Below are positions 51,069 through 58,638 of a stretch of DNA of 60,222 bases, one piece after another. A program made the position numbers and the translations under genes. The notes below the pieces were generated by a model. The model was not told the origin of the DNA and did no database searches. It saw only the letters and a program-made list of their open reading frames with translations. The stretch lies in NCBI GenBank assembly GCA_035637655.1, contig DASPWT010000210.1, positions 1 through 60,222 on the forward strand, written 5' to 3'. This stretch comes from VBDM01 sp035637655 (GTDB lineage Bacteria; Pseudomonadota; Gammaproteobacteria; Burkholderiales; SG8-39). The first letter of the stretch is position 1. Each line of letters opens with the position of its first letter.

Positions 51069-53372
51069 TCACAGGCAGCCGCGTAGGTTCTCGTAATTTC
51101 CGTTCAAAAGACGATCAAGATCGGGGGTGCGCCCCGTTTGCGCTTGAAGCAGGTCAACGGCGTACTGCCTGAGTCCCGCCAGTTCCACGCTCCCAGGCCA
51201 CTTCTCCGGTTCCGCATTGAGCTGCGTCAAGGCCAACATGGGTGGCATGGGCGTTTTCGGCCGGTCGTCATGCCGCAGTTGCCACATGCTCAGGCGGAAA
51301 AAAATGCGCTCGGCACAGTGCCTGAGATTCGTCGCTACTTGATCGGCGTCGCCGTAGAGGAAGTTCGGCGGCGAGGGCTCCGACGTTTGATGGCACAAGG
51401 CGCAGTATTGATAGAGCGGCGCTGCGCCCGCAAGCGCCGATTGCATCGCTCGCTCGCCTTCATCAAGGCGCGCGGCGGCCATGTTCTTATCATCAAGGCA
51501 GCACCACTCGCCGGTGGGCATACCTAGACGAGCAAAAAGGGGCGGCAGCACGGCGGCCCGGCGGAAAGGCATTGCGGCGAGCACATCCTTGGCGGTACTT
51601 TCGTCCTCCGCAAGCCGCGCGAGCGCGGCGGCAACTGGTGCAAAATCGTCGAGCGCGCTCATGATTATTTCACCCTTGAGCTCGACGGTTGCGCTGGGGG
51701 AGTTGCTCTCCGGCGCAGCCGCAGAACGCCAGCGCAGATTGATCCGGTCAACGGCGTTGCCGTCGATTAGGCGCACGTGCCGCCCCTGCCGCAGTGCGCG
51801 AACGACGAGCGCTGAGTACCCGTTGCTCCATTCCATTCGTTCGGCATGCACCTCAAACTCGCCGGTATCGCCTGCTATCCCGGACATGCTCAAATTCCTT
51901 ACAGTGCCTGTCGCTGCGCTCCCAGTCGGTATTTCTATGCGTCCGGAAACTCGTAATGCGCTCTCGATGTTTTCTTTCCCCGGGCAACGAAAATCGAGCC
52001 GCTGCGCGAACGACCACGGTCGCGAGAAGACCAAGCTGCACTCGCTTGACCACGTCCGGTGCGGCTGACCAGGTTTTGAGCCGAGGGCGAATAAATGAGC
52101 ATCTAGGCGTCTTACGTCCTCCGTAGCAATGAATTGAGACAGGCCGGCAATCATTCGCCTGGCATAGTCGTTAGCATCGGGAGGCCAGATTTCCAGTGGC
52201 TCCCGCGGGACCAAAGGATCGAAGCGCACTGGCACATGCGCTAGCGTCGTAGCGCCGGCCAACCCCGGATCGTCCGCACCACCCACCAGGGGATCGCGGT
52301 TGGGGATGTCCGGATTCGGAATCGCCAGGCCTCCGGGCCAACGCTCTTTGGTTGTCTGACCGAGTAACGCGAGCAGATTCTCGCGATAGGTCAGCGCGGT
52401 CTGATCGAAACCGTACTCGCTGCTCAAGCGATATTGGAGCAGCGCCTGAAGTAGCGCCGCCCGGCACCGTGCTGACCTGCGGCTGTTCTGGGTATCCTCA
52501 CAGCCTTCACGCCAAAGCTTTTGATACACCGACAGTAGGTTCGCACGCTCCGTGGCATCGTCGAGCGCGTTTGGAACGTCCACGCCACGCGCAACGGGAA
52601 TGCCGTAGAAAACCCGGCTGCGCGCCGTGAGCAGCGCGGCGATGCGCGGATTGGCGTTGGTCTCGTCCCACAACTGACGTGAGAATAGCGGCGCGTGGTT
52701 CTGGTGGCAGGTGACACATACAGTCCGGTTGGCGTAGACGACTTTAGGCGTGGCCCCGACACGGTAGTCTTTGACCAACTGGAACTCAAAGCGGCCGGCC
52801 GCCTCGTTGTAGCTGATCACCTCGATCAGATTGGCCTTCTCTTGGTAGCCAAGATAGAGTCGGTCTTTGAGCAGCATGCGGTGGTACCCTGCGGGTGCCG
52901 TAGCGGGCGACTCGGTATCCACTGCGACAACAGCACGCGGGTACTTGAAGAACTCGGGCCCTGCCGCACTCCGCTGCAGGGAGCGGCCCAATGGGATCAG
53001 CACGCGCTTCAGACACGAAGCTTCGACCGTTCCGATGCCACGCTCCTTGGGGGTGGCACGACCATCGCCTGCGCACCCGAGCCGAGAGTCGATCTTCTTC
53101 GTAAGTGCCTCGAAGGGAAACGGCACCCTGGTTGACTCGCCATCCATGACCACAAAATCGAAGAGGGAGCGGCCCACTGGCGGCAAGCTCTCGCCCGCAC
53201 TTGCAGGGTCAGCCGCCCACACAGGTGCTACTTGTTGAGCGAGGCTTGAGACCTGCTTCCCCTGTACGGTCTCTGCGTTCTGAGCCCCCTGCCAATGCCA
53301 GAGCCCGAACGCGATCGCCATAGAGAAACCGAGCACGCTCAGCAGGGCCGCAGACTTGAGCGGGAGTTTCAT
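51069..53372 (-). CDS. Large exported di-haem protein
   Basis: 767 aa. Signal or anchor helix 7-24. Haem motifs CVTCH (219-223) and CALCH (657-661), far apart. The region in between includes a beta-rich stretch (VRNLSMSGIAGDTGEFEVHAERMEWSNGYSALVV). PMPPMLALTQLN after the second haem supplies possible Met ligands. Extra Cys suggest disulfides. It does not match a cytochrome family I can name. 75 bp upstream of paralog B and 50 bp from the lipoprotein-like gene. Confidence 0.8.
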   Translation of the reverse strand: MKLPLKSAALLSVLGFSMAIAFGLWHWQGAQNAETVQGKQVSSLAQQVAPVWAADPASAGESLPPVGRSLFDFVVMDGESTRVPFPFEALTKKIDSRLGCAGDGRATPKERGIGTVEASCLKRVLIPLGRSLQRSAAGPEFFKYPRAVVAVDTESPATAPAGYHRMLLKDRLYLGYQEKANLIEVISYNEAAGRFEFQLVKDYRVGATPKVVYANRTVCVTCHQNHAPLFSRQLWDETNANPRIAALLTARSRVFYGIPVARGVDVPNALDDATERANLLSVYQKLWREGCEDTQNSRRSARCRAALLQALLQYRLSSEYGFDQTALTYRENLLALLGQTTKERWPGGLAIPNPDIPNRDPLVGGADDPGLAGATTLAHVPVRFDPLVPREPLEIWPPDANDYARRMIAGLSQFIATEDVRRLDAHLFALGSKPGQPHRTWSSECSLVFSRPWSFAQRLDFRCPGKENIESALRVSGRIEIPTGSAATGTVRNLSMSGIAGDTGEFEVHAERMEWSNGYSALVVRALRQGRHVRLIDGNAVDRINLRWRSAAAPESNSPSATVELKGEIIMSALDDFAPVAAALARLAEDESTAKDVLAAMPFRRAAVLPPLFARLGMPTGEWCCLDDKNMAAARLDEGERAMQSALAGAAPLYQYCALCHQTSEPSPPNFLYGDADQVATNLRHCAERIFFRLSMWQLRHDDRPKTPMPPMLALTQLNAEPEKWPGSVELAGLRQYAVDLLQAQTGRTPDLDRLLNGNYENLRGCL

Positions 53373-53422
53373 TCGACTTGCCCTCTCCGATCTGCCTTAT
53401 CGATTGGTGCCCGTTTCTGACG

Positions 53423-54343
53423 TTATTTCGCCGCAGCCACCAGCCGCTGCTGTGTTCCAGTCCAACAGTCCTCATTGACCTGACCGGTCTTAAGGAATGC
53501 CGGACCATCGCGCTCGGCGATTTCCTTGTTGTAGAGCGTGAAGGTCAGCAGAAAGACACGGTCCAGGTACGCGCGACCTAGATAAAATCCTGGACGCACC
53601 ATGCGGATTTCGTCGCGCACTCTCGCGCCGCGGCGGCCAGCAAGGAAGTCGGGTTTCTCCTGGTAGCCGGGAATCTCGTCGGTGAAGAAATAGTCAATAA
53701 TGATGGACTCGCGCCGCGCATCGAGCAGGCTTTGCCCGCAGTAAAGTTTGGCTGGAAACAAGAGCCAAGTTTCCTTGCCGTTGACGCTCAGCCTTCTTGG
53801 TTCACCTTCGACGAGCCCCACCTTCTTCAGGATGTCGAGCTCCTCGATGCGGTTTCTCAACACGCGCTCGTCCCGAAAAAACACTTTTCCCTTCCACAAA
53901 GCCTCCCCGAGCACCGTCAGCTTGACGCCTTTGAGTTCCAGAGCCAATCCTGCGATGCCGCCCGCGATTTCGGACGCCCGAAAATCGCCGCTCGATCCAC
54001 GAGGAAATAAAATCTTGCCGTCGAATGCGCCATCCGGTATGGGGCCAGCCGTGATCCGAGCGTAGATTTGATCGATTTGTTCTTGGTCCAGACCCTCCAG
54101 ATTCTCCGGCGTAATCTTGTTGAGGTCTGCCGCCGTGAGGGGATACTTGTACTCGATCTGCGCGAAGTCGACCTTGCCTTGATAGCCTGGGCCAGATGGG
54201 GCCACGAATTTGACTTCGGGCCCTTGCGGCTTGAACCGATCGCATTCCGTCAATAAGAGCACAACGAGTGCGCTCATACCAGCGATAAGTAACACTCGTT
54301 TGTCGCGCGAGATCGTCGGATTCCATTTGCTTTGCGTGTCCAT
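53423..54343 (-). CDS. Lipoprotein-like protein of the cytochrome operon
   Basis: 306 aa. An N-terminal helix (17-33) ends in LLLTEC with Cys34; the residue before Cys is Glu, so the lipobox is imperfect and a simple membrane anchor is an alternative. The mature part is beta-rich and lacks CxxCH: LTVLGEALWKGKVFFRDERVLRNRIEELDILKKVGLVEGEPRRLSVNGKETWLLFPAKLYCGQSLLD. I do not recognise a family. Its position between two haem protein genes suggests an accessory or scaffold subunit. Confidence 0.7.
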   Translation of the reverse strand: MDTQSKWNPTISRDKRVLLIAGMSALVVLLLTECDRFKPQGPEVKFVAPSGPGYQGKVDFAQIEYKYPLTAADLNKITPENLEGLDQEQIDQIYARITAGPIPDGAFDGKILFPRGSSGDFRASEIAGGIAGLALELKGVKLTVLGEALWKGKVFFRDERVLRNRIEELDILKKVGLVEGEPRRLSVNGKETWLLFPAKLYCGQSLLDARRESIIIDYFFTDEIPGYQEKPDFLAGRRGARVRDEIRMVRPGFYLGRAYLDRVFLLTFTLYNKEIAERDGPAFLKTGQVNEDCWTGTQQRLVAAAK

Positions 54344-54362
54344 GGCTGATCTCCTAGTCAGG

Positions 54363-56993
54363 TCACATGGTGGCGAGGAATGCTGTCAGCGCTTTCTTGT
54401 CTTCCTCGGACAAGTCTTCACCGAAGCGGTGACCTTCGTTCTCGACTTCTTGCATACAGGTGTCGTATCGGGTGCGCAGAAAGTCGCGCTTTTCCTTGAC
54501 TATCTCGACAAAACGTCCCGGGTGCTTCAACAGATCATCGGCAATGCTCTGCAGTTCGGGGACGATGTCCTTCTTGCCGGCCGCCTCCAGGCGCGCGGGA
54601 TTCCGCTTGGCGAGGTACAGGTCGTCGATGAATTCCTTGTGCATGAGACCGTTGAGGAATCCCGCATGGTTGCCCCTTGCAATCCTTACCTCGCCTGACC
54701 CGAACAACGCCTTTTCTTGCTTGCCATCCCAAGTGCGGACTCCGAGATCCACGATCACGTCGTCGTCGGTCAGGGTCGTCTTTGTTCCACGCTCCTTCGG
54801 GTGCAGGAGCTCATACATCGACTGCTTATAGAGCTTGAAGCGGCCCTCGACGCTCGGGTCGTATCTGAAGCAAGCAGGCTGCTTGTCGAGCAGCTTGCCG
54901 CCGGCGTCCACGTAGCGCGCGCGGAAGAACTCGTTTTCCGGGTTTTTGGGCGTGCCACAAAGTTCCGGACCGATAGCGTTGTTATGCATGAGAGGCGCTG
55001 TCGCCCAGACATTCAGCAAGGAGATGTTGCGGTAGTAACCGCGACCACCGTTCTTGAACTCATCGCGCTCCGGAATATCGGGCACCGGCTTTTTCGCGCG
55101 CATCGTCTCTGAGCCGTACTCGTAAAAGACACGTCCCGCCATGTGATTTGAATGCAGCGCCCGGCAGCGGAACGTACCAACCTCGGTAGCGGGCGTCGCC
55201 TGATCGTTGCCGAGGAAATCCTCGCGCACCTTGCGTGGATGCTCTTTCGCCAGCGCATAGAAATCACGATTCCTGAATGGGCCACCGACGTTCTCGGGGA
55301 TGCTCGAATGACAACGCGCACAGCTTGCGGCGAAGACAGTCTTGCCCCGGGCAACGGCTCGCTTGCCGAACTCTTTATCTAGCTCGTCGATGAGGTCCTG
55401 CTGGGTGTACGGAGGAGCCGCCGGATTCCTTGTCTTGCGTTCGTTGTTTCTCGCGACGTGTAGGTCCATCGCGTCGGCTTCCGCCGAGAAAAAGAAATCA
55501 AGTATGTTGGACAGCCGGTCCTCGATGGCGCGGAAATTTGGACAGTCGCGTCGGCACTGGCCGATGTTGAAAGGCGTCTGGCCAAAGCCGCGGGCCTCTG
55601 GATCCAATTGGCGGAAGTCCGTCAAATGATTGACCCAGCACGCCTCCGCGCAGGAACCAATGTTGAAATAGACGCGTTGGATCGCCTCGCGTGCGCCGAT
55701 CGAATCTTCACCGCCCTTAAGAATGTGGTGCACGCCGCTTAGCGTCACAGACTTGCCGCCGATCCTGGCTGGTGTTTTGTCGTCGCTACGCGTGCTTCGC
55801 TGCCAACACTTGCTATCGCGACCCGGCTCGCACCAGCACTTTTCTTCATCCTTTTCCGCGCCGCAGGTGTCGACCTTGCGCCATTTGTTGATCAACTCTC
55901 CGGTGAAAGTGGGACGTTGCGACAGATTGATGATCGCGTTGATCGTGCCCGGATTGTTCACCTGGTCGTGCGGGATCGCCGAGGTGTCAAGGACACCAGG
56001 CCGTGCATGCGCAAACATCTGCCACTCGAGGCTAGTGCGCGCCATCCCGGAGCCGAAAAGCTCCGACATCCGAGTGTATTGGTTGCCGATAAGGCCTTTG
56101 ATGTTTTCCCACCGTGGGCGAGCAGGGTTTATCGGGGGATTAAGCGGGTCAAACGCGATGTGGCACGAGCCGCAGGTCGTCCCGATGAGGTACGGTGGCT
56201 CAACCGACGCGTCGGCCAGTTTGCTCACCCTTGCGTCCGAAGGGATGCCGGTTTGTTTGACTAGCTTCTTGCTGAAGCCTTCCCAACCGACCGAGCCAGC
56301 GTTGAGCTGCCGCCATTTCTTCGCATCGAAGCGTGGGTTAGGAAACTTGCGAATGCCCAGTGTACCTGTTGAGGTACCGAACTTGAGGTCACATGGGGAC
56401 TGACGCTGATCCAACTTGCTTCCCTTCGTGTGCGGATCATCGGGATCGAGCGCCGCATCCTTCAAACCGCACGCAGGATCGACGTAGCCGATCTTGCCGA
56501 CGTATTTCAGTAGGACGTCGTCCCCGGGGCACCAATCGAAGCCAAAGGTTTCCTCCAGGCTCCTGGCCGGACAATTGGGATCGCCAGGCTTGCAGCAAGC
56601 CGGATCGTTTATGATGCCCCAGGCGTAGAAGCGGTCGTCTCGCTGGTCCGTTCGCAACACCCTATACCAGTCGATCAACACGCCGACACGTTGCTGAAAG
56701 GTATAGGTATGAAACCGGTCGTTGCCAGCAGTGGCTTTGAACCAGATCAGCCGCCCGACACACTCCGACTCATTCAATCCCTCGCGCGCACAAGCCTGGT
56801 AATAAGGCGCGTCCTGATCAACAATAGATTTTTCCGGCGTGGGTCGTGCGGCGTTAGCCCCTTGGCCAACCGTCGCAATAGCAGATCTGTCATCCGCAGC
56901 CTGGGCCCCCTGCGGCGTCGGGTCGATAACTGCATAGGCCATTACAAGGGAAACAAGCAGCACCACAAATCCACCGACAGCGACCCGACTCAT
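54363..56993 (-). CDS. Very large cysteine-rich di-haem protein
   Basis: 876 aa. N-terminal signal/anchor (5-22). Haem motifs CGSCH (274-278) and CARCH (558-562). More than 20 further Cys, several in close pairs (PACCKPGDPNC, CGAEKDEEKCWCEPGRDSKC, CAEACWVNH), predict many disulfides or extra metal sites. NVWATAPLMHNNAIGPELCG resembles the substrate-side block of peroxidase-like cytochromes, where paralogs A/B have APYLHNGSVP. Likely the central catalytic or electron-collecting subunit. Separated from the lipoprotein-like gene by only 19 bp. Confidence 0.82.
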   Translation of the reverse strand: MSRVAVGGFVVLLVSLVMAYAVIDPTPQGAQAADDRSAIATVGQGANAARPTPEKSIVDQDAPYYQACAREGLNESECVGRLIWFKATAGNDRFHTYTFQQRVGVLIDWYRVLRTDQRDDRFYAWGIINDPACCKPGDPNCPARSLEETFGFDWCPGDDVLLKYVGKIGYVDPACGLKDAALDPDDPHTKGSKLDQRQSPCDLKFGTSTGTLGIRKFPNPRFDAKKWRQLNAGSVGWEGFSKKLVKQTGIPSDARVSKLADASVEPPYLIGTTCGSCHIAFDPLNPPINPARPRWENIKGLIGNQYTRMSELFGSGMARTSLEWQMFAHARPGVLDTSAIPHDQVNNPGTINAIINLSQRPTFTGELINKWRKVDTCGAEKDEEKCWCEPGRDSKCWQRSTRSDDKTPARIGGKSVTLSGVHHILKGGEDSIGAREAIQRVYFNIGSCAEACWVNHLTDFRQLDPEARGFGQTPFNIGQCRRDCPNFRAIEDRLSNILDFFFSAEADAMDLHVARNNERKTRNPAAPPYTQQDLIDELDKEFGKRAVARGKTVFAASCARCHSSIPENVGGPFRNRDFYALAKEHPRKVREDFLGNDQATPATEVGTFRCRALHSNHMAGRVFYEYGSETMRAKKPVPDIPERDEFKNGGRGYYRNISLLNVWATAPLMHNNAIGPELCGTPKNPENEFFRARYVDAGGKLLDKQPACFRYDPSVEGRFKLYKQSMYELLHPKERGTKTTLTDDDVIVDLGVRTWDGKQEKALFGSGEVRIARGNHAGFLNGLMHKEFIDDLYLAKRNPARLEAAGKKDIVPELQSIADDLLKHPGRFVEIVKEKRDFLRTRYDTCMQEVENEGHRFGEDLSEEDKKALTAFLATM

Positions 56994-57175
56994 AAGGACC
57001 TCCGCATATGACGTAGCCTCTTAGGCAAATCTACCCTACACAGGTGCGCAACGTGCTCCTCAAAAACTCGGCCTCTGTCTGCCGCAGTTCCGAATTATTT
57101 CCAGCTGCGCCCGAACCCTCCGTACACGCGAGATCAGGTCTCGCCTATGTTTTCCCGCTAAGACACGCGCTATGT

Positions 57176-57994
57176 CTATCTCGCCCGATCGAGGATTGTG
57201 TGCCAGAAGAATCCGTTCTGGAACGCCGAGCAGGCGAGTGCGACGAAGCTCGTCAGGGTGGCGGCTGCAGTCACATCAGCCCCCTGCATAATGCCCAGAA
57301 AAACGATGGGAGAGACCAAGATTGGCAGGAGGCCGGCTCGAATCCGCGCCTTCAGGTTGACGCCCTTCTGATCCAGGAGCGTGTCGAAGAATATCTTCGC
57401 GCCCATGCCGAGCACCATGCAAACGAACAACACCACATAGAAGTTCGCGAGCGCCGAAGCGTCGGCGTTCGCAGCGCCGCCGGGGGACGAGGTTTTAGGC
57501 GGTGGTGGGGCGGCGCGTGCATCGGCGGGCGGACTTTCCGTGATGACCGGCGGCTGCGCACGTGCACTCGGAACGAGGAGGATCAGTTGCGGTAATGATG
57601 TCACCCAGGCCGAAGGCTGATCCACGACAGCCTGTTGGATGTTGTCGCTGACGACCCATCCGTGCTGCCACTTTCCGCTGCTCCAGTATGCGATCTGCGT
57701 CCAGCTTTGCGAGATCACGCCGAAGCGCACGGTGCGTTGGGCACAGACGAAGACCCTCACTTTCGCTCCGAGCACAGCGACGGGGGAACCGTAGACCCAG
57801 CCGTTCGCGGTATTGAATTCGGTCGCCGGGCGCGCGTAGACGGAGGTCTCGCGGGTCACTGCGGCACTCACCTTGCAGTCCTGCGCCGCGACGATCGGAA
57901 CGGGTCCCAGCAACACGCAGAGAAAGGCGAGCACGCGATTGTGCGCAGTCGTCATCCGTGCACCAGAGCGATGTCCTACGCCGTTGTCCGACAT
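57176..57994 (-). CDS. SH3-like membrane protein, first gene of the cytochrome operon
   Basis: 272 aa from the ATG at 57994 (GGAGGACATC upstream); the longer frame is unsupported. A signal-like helix (about 20-40) precedes an SH3-type beta domain (CKVSAAVTRETSVYARPATEF...WTQIAYWSSGKWQHGWVVSDNIQ, about 42-125), an Ala/Pro-rich linker, and three membrane helices (ANFYVVLFVCMVLGMGAKIFF, GLLPILVSPIVFLGIM, LTSFVALACSAFQNGFFWHTI). No known family. A 182-bp gap separates it from the 876-aa gene, so that gene may also have its own promoter. Confidence 0.65.
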   Translation of the reverse strand: MSDNGVGHRSGARMTTAHNRVLAFLCVLLGPVPIVAAQDCKVSAAVTRETSVYARPATEFNTANGWVYGSPVAVLGAKVRVFVCAQRTVRFGVISQSWTQIAYWSSGKWQHGWVVSDNIQQAVVDQPSAWVTSLPQLILLVPSARAQPPVITESPPADARAAPPPPKTSSPGGAANADASALANFYVVLFVCMVLGMGAKIFFDTLLDQKGVNLKARIRAGLLPILVSPIVFLGIMQGADVTAAATLTSFVALACSAFQNGFFWHTILDRAR

Positions 57995-58509
57995 GATGTC
58001 CTCCTGTTGCAACTCACCACATATCAATCGCGCGCCGATGCCAATCGAGCTTTGATTCCTTGTGCAGTCGGAGAGGGTCTTCAGCGGACCGACATGGCCG
58101 CTGAGGTGGGCTTGCTCCGAGCAGTGGGAATGAGAGGGCGGTAGAGGACGTAAGCACCACCGCATCCATGGCGCAGAACATCGCGATCAAAGATTTTGCA
58201 GAACAAACTCCATGGCCCCCCATCCCCCTGGGCACGCAGTTTTGCGTGTTGGTGCCCCCTGGCGCCGCTGTGGTAGCTGGAACTGAAACGGAGAACAAAA
58301 TCTACGCGCGTCGTTCCTATGGGTCAAATAAGAAATTTCGAATTTAGGGACAGACCCGACATTTCCTGTAGGGGTTTACCCCGGCTCGGCCTCGCCCGGG
58401 CCATCGCAGTATCTACGCAGGGCCGTCGGGATTGATCTATCTACGAGTCAATGCTACGACAAATCCTATACTTCAAAGGACTGGCAAATGACTAAGCCTC
58501 TGAATTTAT
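57995..58509. other. Gene-free island end next to tRNA-Lys
   Basis: 515 bp between the operon start and the tRNA, where an integrase gene would normally sit. None is present. There is an inverted repeat GGGGTTTACCCC near 58370 and a GGGACAGACCC stretch near 58346 that resembles sequences found around REP-associated transposases in other bacteria. A 59-codon plus-strand frame (58168-58347) has no ribosome site. The operon promoter is expected here, but no clear -35/-10 pair was found. Confidence 0.5.
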
Positions 58510-58585
58510 TGGTAGGGCGTGTAGGGATCGAACCTACGACCAACGGATTAAGAGTCCGCTGCTCTACCAGCTGAGCTAACGCCCC
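58510..58585 (-). tRNA. tRNA-Lys (anticodon CUU)
   Basis: 76 nt with encoded CCA. Acceptor stem GGGGCGT/ACGCCCT (G-U at pair 1), D arm GCTC...GAGC, anticodon loop CTCTTAA giving CUU (Lys, codon AAG), 5-nt variable loop, T arm GTAGG-TTCGATC-CCTAC. Its 3' 18 bases before the CA end serve as the attachment site of the island; the tRNA itself is intact. Confidence 0.97.
58511..58528. repeat. tRNA-proximal att-type direct repeat
   Basis: GGTAGGGCGTGTAGGGAT, the T-arm/acceptor 3' part of tRNA-Lys read on the plus strand, identical to 45128-45145 and in the same orientation. Together they bound the island. Confidence 0.85.
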
Positions 58586-58638
58586 TTCGCTCCCGGAAAT
58601 TCGTGCTGAATGCCGCGTGAACGGGCGAATTTTAGCAT

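Larger units (their letters stand above)
45146..58528. mobile_element. Genomic island integrated at tRNA-Lys(CUU)
   Basis: The segment lies between two identical 18-bp direct repeats, one inside the 3' end of tRNA-Lys and one 13.4 kb away. This is the structure left by a tyrosine-recombinase integration that restores the tRNA. Content: a DUF2235 hydrolase, an alpha/beta-hydrolase lipoprotein, four di-haem proteins, a lipoprotein-like protein and a membrane protein. Base composition is visibly lower in GC than outside. No integrase, relaxase or transposase gene was found inside, so the element is either degenerate or moved by an enzyme encoded elsewhere. Confidence 0.8.

Noticed and set aside
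58168..58347. 59-aa plus-strand frame near the island end
   Set aside because: It has sensible composition but no ribosome site at a proper distance and no recognised similarity; kept only as a note in the gap entry.
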